36,151 nucleotides of DNA, taken from assembly GCA_015661205.1 (NCBI GenBank), contig JACVXV010000006.1:1-36151 (forward strand), given 5' to 3'. The notes beneath the pieces were generated by a model. The model ran no database searches. It saw only the letters and a program-made list of their open reading frames with translations, and was not told where the DNA came from. Within the stretch, counting starts at the first letter, position 1; each line of letters starts with the position of its first letter. The DNA is from Candidatus Brocadiaceae bacterium (GTDB taxonomy: Bacteria > Planctomycetota > Brocadiia > Brocadiales > Brocadiaceae). This document shows positions 1-7,701 of the stretch, piece after piece. The position numbers and the translations under genes were made by a program.

Positions 1-244
1 CGAAAACAAGCTCTAAATGTAAGCCAGGCTTTACAGAGGCTATTTCGCGGCGATGTGCCTGTCTTTGCTGGCTAGCAGGAATTGTATTTGAAAATACGCG
101 GAGTAGTTACCAATATTCTGTGATGAGAAACCCGCCTTGTAAATTTCTACCAACCAAACTCGCTTTATTATGAATACGCGGTAGTTCATCGTATTGAAAT
201 TCCTACACATCCAGTTGCTTCGGTATTAAATGGTTCGTTACTAT

Positions 245-269
245 GGTAGGGCAAGCGTCCCCGCTTGTC
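245..269. repeat. Short palindromic repeat, copy 1
   Basis: A TAGGG motif is followed by a hairpin with arms CAAGCG and CGCTTG (252-257 and 262-267). It resembles, in the pattern TAGGG-YARGC-spacer-GCYT, the elements at 1501 and 17181 read on the other strand. It lies just downstream of the 90-residue gene. It is likely a diverged member of a dispersed palindromic family; the match is only partial. Confidence 0.4.
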
Positions 270-279
270 ATCATACATG

Positions 280-552
280 TTAGGCGAGGTTGGTGTCCTC
301 GGTTAGCTCGTAGAGGCCGCCCCCCTCATGCCGGAGCTTGCCCTGTTTCACGAGTTCTTCCCACACCTCTTTCGGGTAACTGTTTGGCGGGCGAATAGCC
401 ACAATGCCGGAATGTTTTCCACCAGTAAGAGCGCCGCCGCCGAGTCTTGATTCGGCGTCGAGCCGCGTCAGTCTGAGGCGTTTTCTGAACGTCTTGAGCG
501 CTTGTTTGAGGGAATCCGGTGTTATTAAGTCCTTTGGCGTGTCGTCACCCAT
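280..552 (-). CDS. Small hypothetical protein, 90 aa
   Basis: Family not recognised. The start is ATG at 552, chosen because AACAGGAGAAACACG lies directly upstream and gives a good ribosome binding site. The same frame stays open to 873, but that upstream part has no such site and reads like non-coding sequence. The product is soluble and charged: an acidic N-terminus, a basic helix around residues 20-36 (TFRKRLRLTRLDAESRL), a glycine-rich turn, then GIVAIRPPNSYPKEVWEEL and an acidic tail. No signal peptide or membrane segment is visible. The stop codon sits inside the string GCCTAAC. The neighbouring sequence on both sides is non-coding, so the context says nothing about function. Confidence 0.55.
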   Translation of the reverse strand: MGDDTPKDLITPDSLKQALKTFRKRLRLTRLDAESRLGGGALTGGKHSGIVAIRPPNSYPKEVWEELVKQGKLRHEGGGLYELTEDTNLA

Positions 553-1106
553 CGTGTTTCTCCTGTTAATGGTTTTTCCAAAAAACGGCATTGTTGCCAT
601 TTGGTCTTGAAGAATGGGGAAAGAAATTGGGGTCGCATCCAGACAACGGACTCTTGAATAACATACGCGGCGACGTTGGGGAGCATTCCCAGTTTTTGTA
701 AGCTCTTGATCCCGGTGGGGCTTTTGATGACAGCCAGGCATCCATTGCCGGGACGTATAGCCACAATCCCGTGGTCCCGTGGTAACGGCTGAAAATGTCA
801 AACAGCCGGTCGTCTCTACGGAGCTAAAATCCTGGCAGACACTCCCACCGATAAATCGGTAGGCTATTTCCACCTATCCCTCCGGGACAAAACGCAAATT
901 TACCATAATTGGAAATGCTCCCACTCCGTTGCGTCAAATAAGAAAAAATAGTACAAGCCCTTATCCAAATGCGACACCCTCTGTCTTCATCTCATGCCGG
1001 AGAAAATAGAATTCTTTTTGACCTGTATTATTCATAAATCTTTTCTCATGCATACGGGATTTGATGGATAATTCAGGATAGCGGCAGAGGTTTTTCAGGC
1101 CGCACA
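553..1106. other. Intergenic, no supported gene
   Basis: I see no convincing gene here. One minus-strand open frame (about 788 to 525) encodes the words GIVAIRP and then an unremarkable 60-residue stretch. It shares GIVAIRP with the 90-residue gene and overlaps its start, so it may be an old duplicated fragment. A perfect small palindrome, ACCGAT-AA-ATCGGT, lies at 847-860. The rest is AT-rich and without recognisable signals. Confidence 0.4.
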
Positions 1107-1208
1107 TCAGGTCTTCTTTTTGGCCTTTTTTTCTGCTCTCTTTTCTTTGATGGTCTTAGTAGCCTTCTTTTTCTTTTCCTCTTTACGAGCGCCTGTTCCT
1201 TTACTCAT
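1107..1208 (-). CDS. Tiny lysine-rich basic protein, 33 aa
   Basis: This open frame starts with ATG at 1208 behind GGAAGGAGAAGCATA, a strong ribosome binding site, and ends with TGA. The 33 residues begin MSKGTGARKEEKKKK and end KAKKKT. Sixteen of them are lysine, with two arginines and five glutamates, and there are no aromatic or cysteine residues. Small Lys-rich proteins starting MSKG are known from many bacteria as uncharacterised proteins; nucleic-acid binding is a guess from charge alone. A TATAAT hexamer lies about 20 bases upstream (1229-1234). The strong ribosome site and clean frame argue that it is real. Confidence 0.6.
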   Translation of the reverse strand: MSKGTGARKEEKKKKATKTIKEKRAEKKAKKKT

Positions 1209-1228
1209 TATGCTTCTCCTTCCTACCT

Positions 1229-1234
1229 ATTATA
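1229..1234 (-). promoter_or_regulatory. Candidate -10 box for the 33-aa gene
   Basis: TATAAT on the minus strand, about 20 bases before the ATG at 1208. No good -35 hexamer stands 16-18 bases upstream, so this is a weak call. Confidence 0.3.
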
Positions 1235-1500
1235 GATGGACTGATTAGGAAATTCATATTTCCACGTAAGGCCATAATAAAGCATAAATGAGCGATATTG
1301 CAAGGGTTTTTAATTTTTTTCCGGCAAAGCTGGCTATTCGGCGGTTCTTTTCATTAAATCCTTATTGTTTATAGGTATAGGACATTGCTTGCCTTTAACA
1401 TTCACATTCTCCCACGGGAAAATATCTTCCACCACTTCCATGACAACAACTCACCCATTGGTTCCGCTACTATTCCCTGCAGAAACCTAAGCAAGAAGAA

Positions 1501-1532
1501 GGTAGGCAATGCCTACCCTACTTGTAGAAATA
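1501..1532. repeat. Short palindromic repeat, copy 2
   Basis: The hairpin GGTAGGC-AAT-GCCTACC (1501-1517) is followed by CCTAC and GAAATAAAAAA, which runs into the terminator at 1533. The unit at 17179 has the same order of parts (AGGC-RAT-GCCT, CCCTRC, GAAATAAAAAA). This suggests one dispersed element placed next to two different terminators. Confidence 0.5.
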
Positions 1533-1574
1533 AAAAAACCTCCCGCAAAGATCAAGCCTTGCGGGAGGTTTTTT
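1533..1574. terminator. Rho-independent terminator after multicopper oxidase
   Basis: The perfect 16-base arms AAAAAACCTCCCGCAA and TTGCGGGAGGTTTTTT flank a 10-base loop. The stem has a GC-rich core and U-tracts on either strand, so it can work in both directions. It starts 20 bases past the stop of the multicopper oxidase gene and should end that transcript. Confidence 0.92.
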
Positions 1575-1594
1575 GTTGATTCAACTTTTGGACA

Positions 1595-2863
1595 TTAATG
1601 TTCCAACGGATTGTACGGTTTCCCTTTTACCGGTGTTTCGGCCTGTTCCGGTTTGGTTCTGCTTTTTACGTCAAAAATCGTTAAAGCTCCCATAGGATAC
1701 TTACCCGTTGATACCATTCCCCGGAGGTTATGGTCGTGCATGATCGTGATGCCTGCGCCTAAATTGCAAGACAGGCACTTCTTTTGGCTTGCAAAATGAG
1801 GAATTCTCACGAGGACGTCTATTCTTTCTCCACTCGCAATGCACAGCGTGTCTTTCTCATACGAACTCTTTAATTTCCTGCCATCCAATGCAATAACTTC
1901 CATGTGATATCCATGAGGATGGAATGCAAAGACATGGTCGGCGCCGATGGCCATGAAACGGATAAGCACCGTTTCGTCCTCATAAGCGACGATCCTGGAA
2001 CGCGGGTCGTTTATTGTAGAGCGTGGATGAAAAAGGTTATCGGTAAACGTCCTTCCATTAATTAAAAAATAGTCCGCCTTCCAATCCTGTAGTCCATGAA
2101 CCACCCCTGATTCCTGTAATTGCTCATTGGCCGTGGAAGACAACTCGCTCACAAAAAGCGTATAGTCCCTATCATACTTATATCCGTATGCAGTCTTTGT
2201 TCTGTCCTGGTGAATAATCAAGGGGAAGTACATACCTGCCAGGATATGATTAAAACTATCCACATGGCAATGTGCCATAAAAGAACCTTCGTACTGCGGT
2301 GTTATTACATAGGTAAATGACATATGCTCCAAAACCGGATCTACGGGAAGAGATGGCACACCGTCTACTGCCGGTGTTAAATCCAAACCATGGAAGTGAA
2401 TGGTATGCGCTACATGGTTGACCCCTGAGTGTTCATTTGCATAATGCATCCCCGTGTTGTGCAACGTTATGCGCGCCTTCTCGCCAACAAAAAGATGGAC
2501 AGGGTCGCTAGGAACCTTTACCGGCTCCAGCAATCGCTCCACTTCTTCCTTCGTTTTCACCTCGCCCACGTTCTTGAAACTACCCTTTGCATGGGTGTAG
2601 CCAAAAACCCACACTAACTCCCCATTAGTCATCTCTAGGTAACCATCTGTTGTGTACAGATGGTATTCCCATACCCCATCTTTACCCCGGTCACCAAGTA
2701 CGTCTCCATTTGTCACGTTCGCCAACTCTTGCTCTTCCTGGCTCAAAACCCACGTCTCGGCCGGTTTTGCCTCTTCCGCAAAAAGCCGGGACGGAATGGC
2801 AGATGCCGTAGCCCCGATCAACAACGAAATAGCAGACATACTAATTAACTTTTTTAAACCCAT
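1595..2863 (-). CDS. Two-domain multicopper oxidase, exported
   Basis: Likely a periplasmic copper oxidase or reductase, 422 aa from ATG 2863, chosen for the AAGGGGG site six bases upstream. Residues 1-29 form a signal peptide (hydrophobic core about 9-22, ending LFA). Two cupredoxin domains follow. Domain 1 carries HTIHFHG (153-159) and AHCHVDSFNHILAGM (197-211), giving a type 1 copper set of Cys199, His206 and Met211 plus type 2/3 histidines. Domain 2 carries FHPHGYH (314-320) and HDHNLRGM (376-383), which has Asp377 where a type 1 Cys would be. So only domain 1 seems to hold type 1 copper. CLSCN near 363 is not a heme motif. Laccase-like oxidase and copper nitrite-reductase-like roles cannot be separated here. 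It is a single gene between its own promoter and terminator. Confidence 0.85.
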   Translation of the reverse strand: MGLKKLISMSAISLLIGATASAIPSRLFAEEAKPAETWVLSQEEQELANVTNGDVLGDRGKDGVWEYHLYTTDGYLEMTNGELVWVFGYTHAKGSFKNVGEVKTKEEVERLLEPVKVPSDPVHLFVGEKARITLHNTGMHYANEHSGVNHVAHTIHFHGLDLTPAVDGVPSLPVDPVLEHMSFTYVITPQYEGSFMAHCHVDSFNHILAGMYFPLIIHQDRTKTAYGYKYDRDYTLFVSELSSTANEQLQESGVVHGLQDWKADYFLINGRTFTDNLFHPRSTINDPRSRIVAYEDETVLIRFMAIGADHVFAFHPHGYHMEVIALDGRKLKSSYEKDTLCIASGERIDVLVRIPHFASQKKCLSCNLGAGITIMHDHNLRGMVSTGKYPMGALTIFDVKSRTKPEQAETPVKGKPYNPLEH

Positions 2864-2913
2864 GTCTTTCCCCCTTCGCAAAGTGAAATAATTTCAATAT
2901 AACAATGCATTCT

Positions 2914-2941
2914 ATTATACAAAAATTGCACCAAATGTAAA
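2914..2941 (-). promoter_or_regulatory. Sigma70-type promoter for multicopper oxidase
   Basis: On the minus strand TTTACA (2941-2936) stands 16 bases before a perfect TATAAT (2919-2914). Transcription would start near 2907, leaving a leader of about 45 bases before ATG 2863. Confidence 0.55.
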
Positions 2942-2981
2942 GTTTTTTTCCAAAGCGTTTGACGCTCTATTTTGAAAATGA

Positions 2982-3554
2982 TTACTTCACCACGACTGCT
3001 TTTTCGATTATCACCGTGGATGCCGGGACGTCACGAAATCCTGACTTTGTCGTGGTAGGAAGATTTTCTATCACATCAACGTTGTTCATACCTTCCACCA
3101 CCTTGCCAAAGACGCAATAACCCCAGGTATCCTGTGTTTTTCCCTTGTTATCGAGGAAACCATTATCCACGGTATTGATAAAGAATTGCGCTGTGGCCGA
3201 ATGGGGATTGCTCGTTCTCGCCATGGCTACTGTGCCGCGCAGGTTCTTCAGTCCGTTATCGGCCTCGTTGGCAATGGGTTCCTGTGTCGGTTTCTGACGC
3301 ATGTCTTGTGTAAAACCACCACCCTGCACCATGAATTTCTTGATCACCCGATGAAAAATCGTGCCATCAAAAAACCCGTCTTGTACGTATTGGAGAAAAT
3401 TCTCCACGGTTTTCGGGGCGGCCTTCTGATCGAGTTCCAGGACAATAACGCCACGGTTCGTTTCCATGCGAACACGCGGATTTTGGGCGTCAGCCCATAC
3501 GGAGTGCGTCATACACAATACGGCAACAACAAGCATACCAATGATTTTTTTCAA
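2982..3554 (-). CDS. Cyclophilin-type peptidyl-prolyl isomerase, exported
   Basis: Catalyses cis-trans isomerisation of proline peptide bonds, probably in folding of exported proteins. I place the start at TTG 3554 because AAGGAGAACCATC precedes it and the product then begins with a proper signal peptide (MKKIIGMLVVAVLCM, cleavage near Ala21-Asp-Ala23). The frame upstream to 3620 lacks support. The mature protein of about 167 residues is one cyclophilin domain: TNRGVIVLELD, TVENFLQYVQDGFFDGTIFHRV, FMVQGGGF, TVAMART and TAQFFINTVDN are the standard blocks, with the catalytic Arg in FHRV. No close operon partner: about 290 bases separate it from the regulator upstream, and the oxidase downstream has its own promoter. 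Confidence 0.9.
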   Translation of the reverse strand: MKKIIGMLVVAVLCMTHSVWADAQNPRVRMETNRGVIVLELDQKAAPKTVENFLQYVQDGFFDGTIFHRVIKKFMVQGGGFTQDMRQKPTQEPIANEADNGLKNLRGTVAMARTSNPHSATAQFFINTVDNGFLDNKGKTQDTWGYCVFGKVVEGMNNVDVIENLPTTTKSGFRDVPASTVIIEKAVVVK

Positions 3555-3842
3555 GATGGTTCTCCTTATTTTCTGATTAATGAGTGAACTATGCCACTTG
3601 CCGTGAAGGTATTGGTTCACGGTGCAAGTGATCCCATAACAAGCAACGATGCTACGATTTTCTTACATTACCGGCAAAACCTACGAAGTGTTTTGCCGCA
3701 GTTATCTTCATTTACGGCTAAAATACTCCACGATTTCATTTTTCTCAATTGTGGTATTATAATCATCTTTATCGTAATTATAAACCTTAAATTCTTTTAA
3801 AGTCTGGTTGGGAAAATCGGGACGATAATGCCATGACAGCAA

Positions 3843-4487
3843 TCAGCCGTTGTTGCCGCCAATGGGTGTCGTACCTAACGGTTCGTCATCTTCTTCATCC
3901 AGGAAGTACGATATCTTGACATTAAGAGATGAGGATAATTTGTCCAGGGTGGTAAGAGACGCGGCGATTTGGCCATTTTCTATCTGTGACAACAAGCTTG
4001 GCGACAAACCGGTGCGGTCTGCCAACTGTTTTTGGGTAATCTTTTTACTTTTCCTTAGAAATTTCAATTTTTTTCCTACGGAGCTTTTAAGCCTGTCTTT
4101 CGAACTTCCAATAAGGCAGTAGGTTTTTTGCGCATTACCCAGCGCCTTTCGCAGGTCGTTTAAGTCGAATGGTTTCTTCAAATAATCGAACGCATCAAGC
4201 TTCATCGTCTCAACGGCGCTTTTAAAGGTAGGGTAACCAGTCAGGACAATGACACAAATATTGCTGAATTTCGCTTTTATTTCCTTAAGCAATTCCGTGC
4301 CGCTGATACGCGGCATTTTCAGGTCCAGGATAACGATGTGAAATTTTTCCCGTTCCAGCGTAGCAACAGCGTCCATCGGCGTCGTAATGCCTTTTACCTG
4401 GTACCCTTCGTCGGATAGGAATTTTGTTAAGTACAGGTTATAGTCCGTGTCGTCATCCACCACTAAAATTTTTATCCCTCTATCCAT
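3843..4487 (-). CDS. Response regulator, REC plus XRE-type HTH
   Basis: A 214-residue regulator. Residues 5-120 are a receiver domain with Asp11, Asp12, phospho-acceptor Asp55, Thr83 and Lys104 all present. Residues about 138-195 are an XRE/Cro-type helix-turn-helix (KKITQKQLADRTGLSPSLLSQIENG), followed by an acidic tail. Receivers joined to XRE domains are much rarer than those joined to winged-helix or NarL-type domains. ATG 4487 lies inside the last codons of the histidine kinase gene (8-base overlap), so the two are translationally coupled and almost certainly a two-component pair. Target genes are unknown; the cyclophilin and multicopper oxidase downstream are candidates by position only. 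Confidence 0.88.
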   Translation of the reverse strand: MDRGIKILVVDDDTDYNLYLTKFLSDEGYQVKGITTPMDAVATLEREKFHIVILDLKMPRISGTELLKEIKAKFSNICVIVLTGYPTFKSAVETMKLDAFDYLKKPFDLNDLRKALGNAQKTYCLIGSSKDRLKSSVGKKLKFLRKSKKITQKQLADRTGLSPSLLSQIENGQIAASLTTLDKLSSSLNVKISYFLDEEDDEPLGTTPIGGNNG

Positions 4488-6861
4488 GAACTATCGCCTT
4501 TCTAAAATCAACCGGCAAATTAATGTTGAATGTCGTTCCCTTACCCAGTTTGCTTTTTGCATAAATCATTCCATGGTGCCTTTCTATAATCCCATAGGTG
4601 ATAGATAACCCCAGCCCCGTCCCCTTTCCTACCTCTTTTGTGGTAAAGAAAGGGTCAAATATTTTAGAAAGATATTCTTCTGGAATGCCCAGTCCCGTAT
4701 CTTTAAAACAGATGTGTATCATATTTTCCTCTTTCTGAGAGGTAGTTATCGACACGGTATCGCCTTCGCCCGTTGCGTCATCCGCATTAATCAGCAAATT
4801 CATAAATATCTGCTGCAACTGCTCTGCGAAACCCTGTATCTTTGGGAGAGTGGTAGAAAGTTTTAAGACGATTTTTTTGTTTTTTACGGTAAATTGCTCG
4901 ACAATAAGGGACACGGTGTTTTTAATCAGTTCGTTAATATTAATGAGCCTTGGGCGCTCGTTGCCTTCAAAATGGGATAGATACAGCAAGGAATCAACGG
5001 TTTTTTCTATACGTTTGGTTACCTTCTGCATCGTTTTGAATTCTTTAACGTTCCCACGCACGAAGACGTCCTCCTTTTCCAGGAAGCCCTGTATCATACC
5101 GGACAGCACCGCAAGTGGTGTATTAATTTCATGGGCAACACCGGCTGCAAGCCTTCCAATGGAGATCAACCGGTCGGAATGCATCAGCAGTTGCTGAAGC
5201 TTTTTCTCCCGTTCCTCTTCTTGTTTCCTCGACGTAACGTCCTGAATCACCTCCAATACCTGCACAACATTTCCCTCTTTATCAAAAATCGGCGAGCTGA
5301 TTATATTGCAATACTTTTTCTTGTGATGTTGGTTGACGACCATGCGTTCCACCTGGTTTACCTTCCCCGTATTGAATACCTTTACAGAAGGACAATCCTT
5401 GGGAACGGAAGGGAAATGGCAGTACGTTTCAAAACAGGTGTGATTCAGGATTTGAGCGCCTAGCGGATGATTTTCTATAAGCCTCTTATTAGCCCAGCAT
5501 ATTTTATTGTCCCTGTCAATCACCATGAGGTCTACCCCTATTTCACTAACGATATTGTCCAGCTTTTGCTTTTCTTCCGTTAATTCCACCTCCAGATGTT
5601 TCCTTTTCGTAATGTCTCTGAAATGCGCCAGCAGGTACAAGACGTTGCCGCCCTCTTTTACTACCGCAATATCCAGTTCCATAACCAGCGTTTGACGTCC
5701 CTTGTTGATAACCTCTACCTCCGTTGTTTCCGCTTTATTATGTACCGCCTTAGCAAGGAGATCGGGGATAATTCTTTTTGATTGCCTGGGGCATAAATCA
5801 TAAATATAAGCGCCCAGGAGTTCTTCGGTTTTATACCCAATAATCTTTTCTTCACATTGATTCACCATGAGTATTTTTCCGTTCAAATCCATCATCATCA
5901 TGGAATCCGTAGCGTTGTTGAAAAACGCCTTATAGCGCTCTTCCGACGCCTTGATACGGTTGAATAGTTTGGTGTTTTCGAGGGCAATGGCAATTTGTGG
6001 CGCTATTTGCCAGAGGTAATAGCAACTTTGTTCATTAAAGATTCCTTGCTCTTCACTGCGAAAAGCAATCGCTCCAAGCACGTCGCCCTTGTATATAAGA
6101 GGAAATCCGAGCCTTGAACGAACCCCTTCCTTGTGCAGCACCTTATCCGTCCAAAAACGGCCTTTTTCCGTATTGTCCACAACAACAGGCTCGCCGGTCT
6201 TGATAATTTCCTCCAGGAGGCTGCCCGCCAGTGGAAAAGATTCCCCTTCTTTGATTTCGCTGAAACTGAGCGGTTCGGTTGAGGTAAAAACCTGAAACCA
6301 TTGTCCCTGTTCGTTGGAAATAATGATAGAGGCGCGGTCAAAGGGGATAATCTTTTTTAACTCACTACACACCGTCGAAAAACTTTCTCGAATGTCCAAA
6401 CTGGTGGCAATGATTTTATTGATATTGCTGATAATTTCATTTTCAATCAACGTTTTTTTCAGGCTGGCTTCCAGTTGTTGCTTATAAAGGGACTTCTCAA
6501 TGGTCTTTTTTAAATAATCGGGGTCGAATGGCTTCAAAATATAATCGACCGTATCCATACAGAGTGAATTGATTACAGCTTTTATATCATGCTGACCGAT
6601 CATTACCAGCATAATGGTCTTTGGAGCAACGGCCTGTATTTTATTGATGAGCGAAAGCTCCTCTGCATCGGCTGAGGCCAGGTCAATGATCACTAAATCA
6701 ATGGCGTGCTTGTCCAGGGCGTGAACAGCGTTCTCCCCCTTCGATACCGTATAAACAGCATATCCATTTTCTTCCAGGAGGCCTTTGAGGGATATACACA
6801 TCAATTTATCATGATTGATAAGTAGTATGTGGTATTTTTTTTGAGTTAACATTTTTTCCAT
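4480..6861 (-). CDS. Multi-sensor histidine kinase, REC-GAF-PAS-PAS-HK
   Basis: A cytoplasmic sensor kinase of 793 residues with no membrane segment. Order: receiver-like domain (about 8-125), GAF (about 150-300), PAS (about 310-430), second PAS (about 435-555), HisKA with the H-box GRLAAGVAHEINTPL, then HATPase with NLLINADDA, DTGLGIPEEYLSKIFDPFFTT and GTGLGLS. The N-terminal receiver keeps Asp60 and Lys110 but has INHD in place of the usual acidic pair and Ile where Thr/Ser is expected, so its phosphorylation is doubtful. GAF and PAS domains imply a small-molecule or redox signal, not identifiable here. Its end overlaps the REC-XRE gene. A good promoter lies about 50 bases upstream; there is no strong ribosome site before ATG 6861. 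Confidence 0.9.
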   Translation of the reverse strand: MEKMLTQKKYHILLINHDKLMCISLKGLLEENGYAVYTVSKGENAVHALDKHAIDLVIIDLASADAEELSLINKIQAVAPKTIMLVMIGQHDIKAVINSLCMDTVDYILKPFDPDYLKKTIEKSLYKQQLEASLKKTLIENEIISNINKIIATSLDIRESFSTVCSELKKIIPFDRASIIISNEQGQWFQVFTSTEPLSFSEIKEGESFPLAGSLLEEIIKTGEPVVVDNTEKGRFWTDKVLHKEGVRSRLGFPLIYKGDVLGAIAFRSEEQGIFNEQSCYYLWQIAPQIAIALENTKLFNRIKASEERYKAFFNNATDSMMMMDLNGKILMVNQCEEKIIGYKTEELLGAYIYDLCPRQSKRIIPDLLAKAVHNKAETTEVEVINKGRQTLVMELDIAVVKEGGNVLYLLAHFRDITKRKHLEVELTEEKQKLDNIVSEIGVDLMVIDRDNKICWANKRLIENHPLGAQILNHTCFETYCHFPSVPKDCPSVKVFNTGKVNQVERMVVNQHHKKKYCNIISSPIFDKEGNVVQVLEVIQDVTSRKQEEEREKKLQQLLMHSDRLISIGRLAAGVAHEINTPLAVLSGMIQGFLEKEDVFVRGNVKEFKTMQKVTKRIEKTVDSLLYLSHFEGNERPRLININELIKNTVSLIVEQFTVKNKKIVLKLSTTLPKIQGFAEQLQQIFMNLLINADDATGEGDTVSITTSQKEENMIHICFKDTGLGIPEEYLSKIFDPFFTTKEVGKGTGLGLSITYGIIERHHGMIYAKSKLGKGTTFNINLPVDFRKAIVHG

Positions 6862-6911
6862 GATACTTTGCCGTAAATAGAGGAGTGGACAAACCTTATT
6901 AGCGTTGAGTA

Positions 6912-6940
6912 ATACTAATATTATAGAAAATTTATGTCAA
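6912..6940 (-). promoter_or_regulatory. Sigma70-type promoter for kinase-regulator pair
   Basis: On the minus strand a perfect TTGACA (6940-6935) is followed after 17 bases by TAGTAT (6917-6912). Start would be near 6905, some 45 bases before the kinase ATG. A second TATAAT lies inside the spacer but at only 9 bases from TTGACA. Confidence 0.55.
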
Positions 6941-6990
6941 GAACAATTCATAATCCCAGTGTAGAGCGACGTGCATTTTGTCTTTGCAGA

Positions 6991-7692
6991 TTAGTGGATG
7001 AGTTCTTTGGGGATGCTGATGTCTGTTACGACGACTTCTCCCGTATGCGTCGGACCTTCGTTTAGGTAAAACCCCTTTTTGCTTACCGCAAAAGTCACCG
7101 TCTTTGTGGCCTTAATAGCAGTCCCTAACACCTCGCCGGTATTGGCGTCAAGCCCCGACGGGATATCGACTGAGATAATTGGCTTGCGCGAGTCATTCGT
7201 TGCATTAATAAGGGTTCTAAATGGTTCTCTTACCTCCCCTGAAAGTCCCGTTCCAAAGAGCGCATCGATGATAACGTCATAGCCGCGTAATTCCTTTGCT
7301 AGATTTTCTATCGCGGCAATATCGGGCAATTCCTGAACGGGAATCTTCATTTTGAGAAGGATTTGCAGGTTTATAGCGGCGTCCCCTTCTTTCAAAATAT
7401 CGGAAATGTTTGCAACGACAAAGACCGTGACGGAAATGCCGCTATTATGAAGGTGCCGTGCGATAACGTACCCATCGCCGCCGTTGTTTCCCTTGCCGCA
7501 AAGGACGACCACCTTCCGCGCGCCGGGGAGGTTTTCTGTCTGCGGCGGACGTGCCTGTTGCAGCATACCCATCGCCTCCCCGGCCACGTTCCTTCCCGCA
7601 TTTTCCATAAGAATGATGCCGGGAATCAGGTACTCTTCTATCGCCTTTCTATCCAACACCCGCATCTCTTCGCGTGTAAATGGCCTTTTCAT
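6991..7692 (-). CDS. nnrE: NAD(P)H-hydrate epimerase, stand-alone YjeF_N domain
   Basis: Repairs damaged nicotinamide cofactors by interconverting the R and S forms of NAD(P)HX. The 233-residue product is a single YjeF N-terminal domain: TREEMRVLDRKAIEEY, GIILMENAGRNVA, VVLCGKGNNGGDGYVIARHL (split here as the nucleotide site around residues 62-82), DALFGTGLSGEV and VDIPSGLDANTGEV are all recognisable. The C-terminal ADP/ATP-dependent dehydratase half found in fused forms is absent, so that partner must be encoded elsewhere. ATG 7692 is preferred over TTG 7701. It follows mtnP with only about ten bases between, so the two are co-transcribed. Confidence 0.92.
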   Translation of the reverse strand: MKRPFTREEMRVLDRKAIEEYLIPGIILMENAGRNVAGEAMGMLQQARPPQTENLPGARKVVVLCGKGNNGGDGYVIARHLHNSGISVTVFVVANISDILKEGDAAINLQILLKMKIPVQELPDIAAIENLAKELRGYDVIIDALFGTGLSGEVREPFRTLINATNDSRKPIISVDIPSGLDANTGEVLGTAIKATKTVTFAVSKKGFYLNEGPTHTGEVVVTDISIPKELIH

Positions 7693-7701
7693 GTTACCCA
7701 A

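Noticed and set aside
279-285. GCCTAAC at the stop of the 90-residue gene as a second attC core
   Set aside because: What follows is the palindromic repeat and shows none of the other attC-like parts.
525-764. 79-residue frame starting with GTG at 764
   Set aside because: No ribosome site, overlaps the supported gene, and only the word GIVAIRP is suggestive; kept as a finding, not as a gene.
553-873. Upstream extension of the 90-residue gene to a 197-residue protein
   Set aside because: The ATG at 552 has a strong ribosome site, and the upstream part has random-looking composition.
1764-1790. CLSCN in the multicopper oxidase as a heme site
   Set aside because: The position after the second Cys is Asn, not His.
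2954-2966. AGCGT-TTG-ACGCT as terminator of the cyclophilin gene
   Set aside because: The stem is only five bases and there is no U-tract in the needed direction.
6919-6940. TTGACA with TATAAT nine bases downstream
   Set aside because: The spacing is too short; TAGTAT at 17 bases was used instead.
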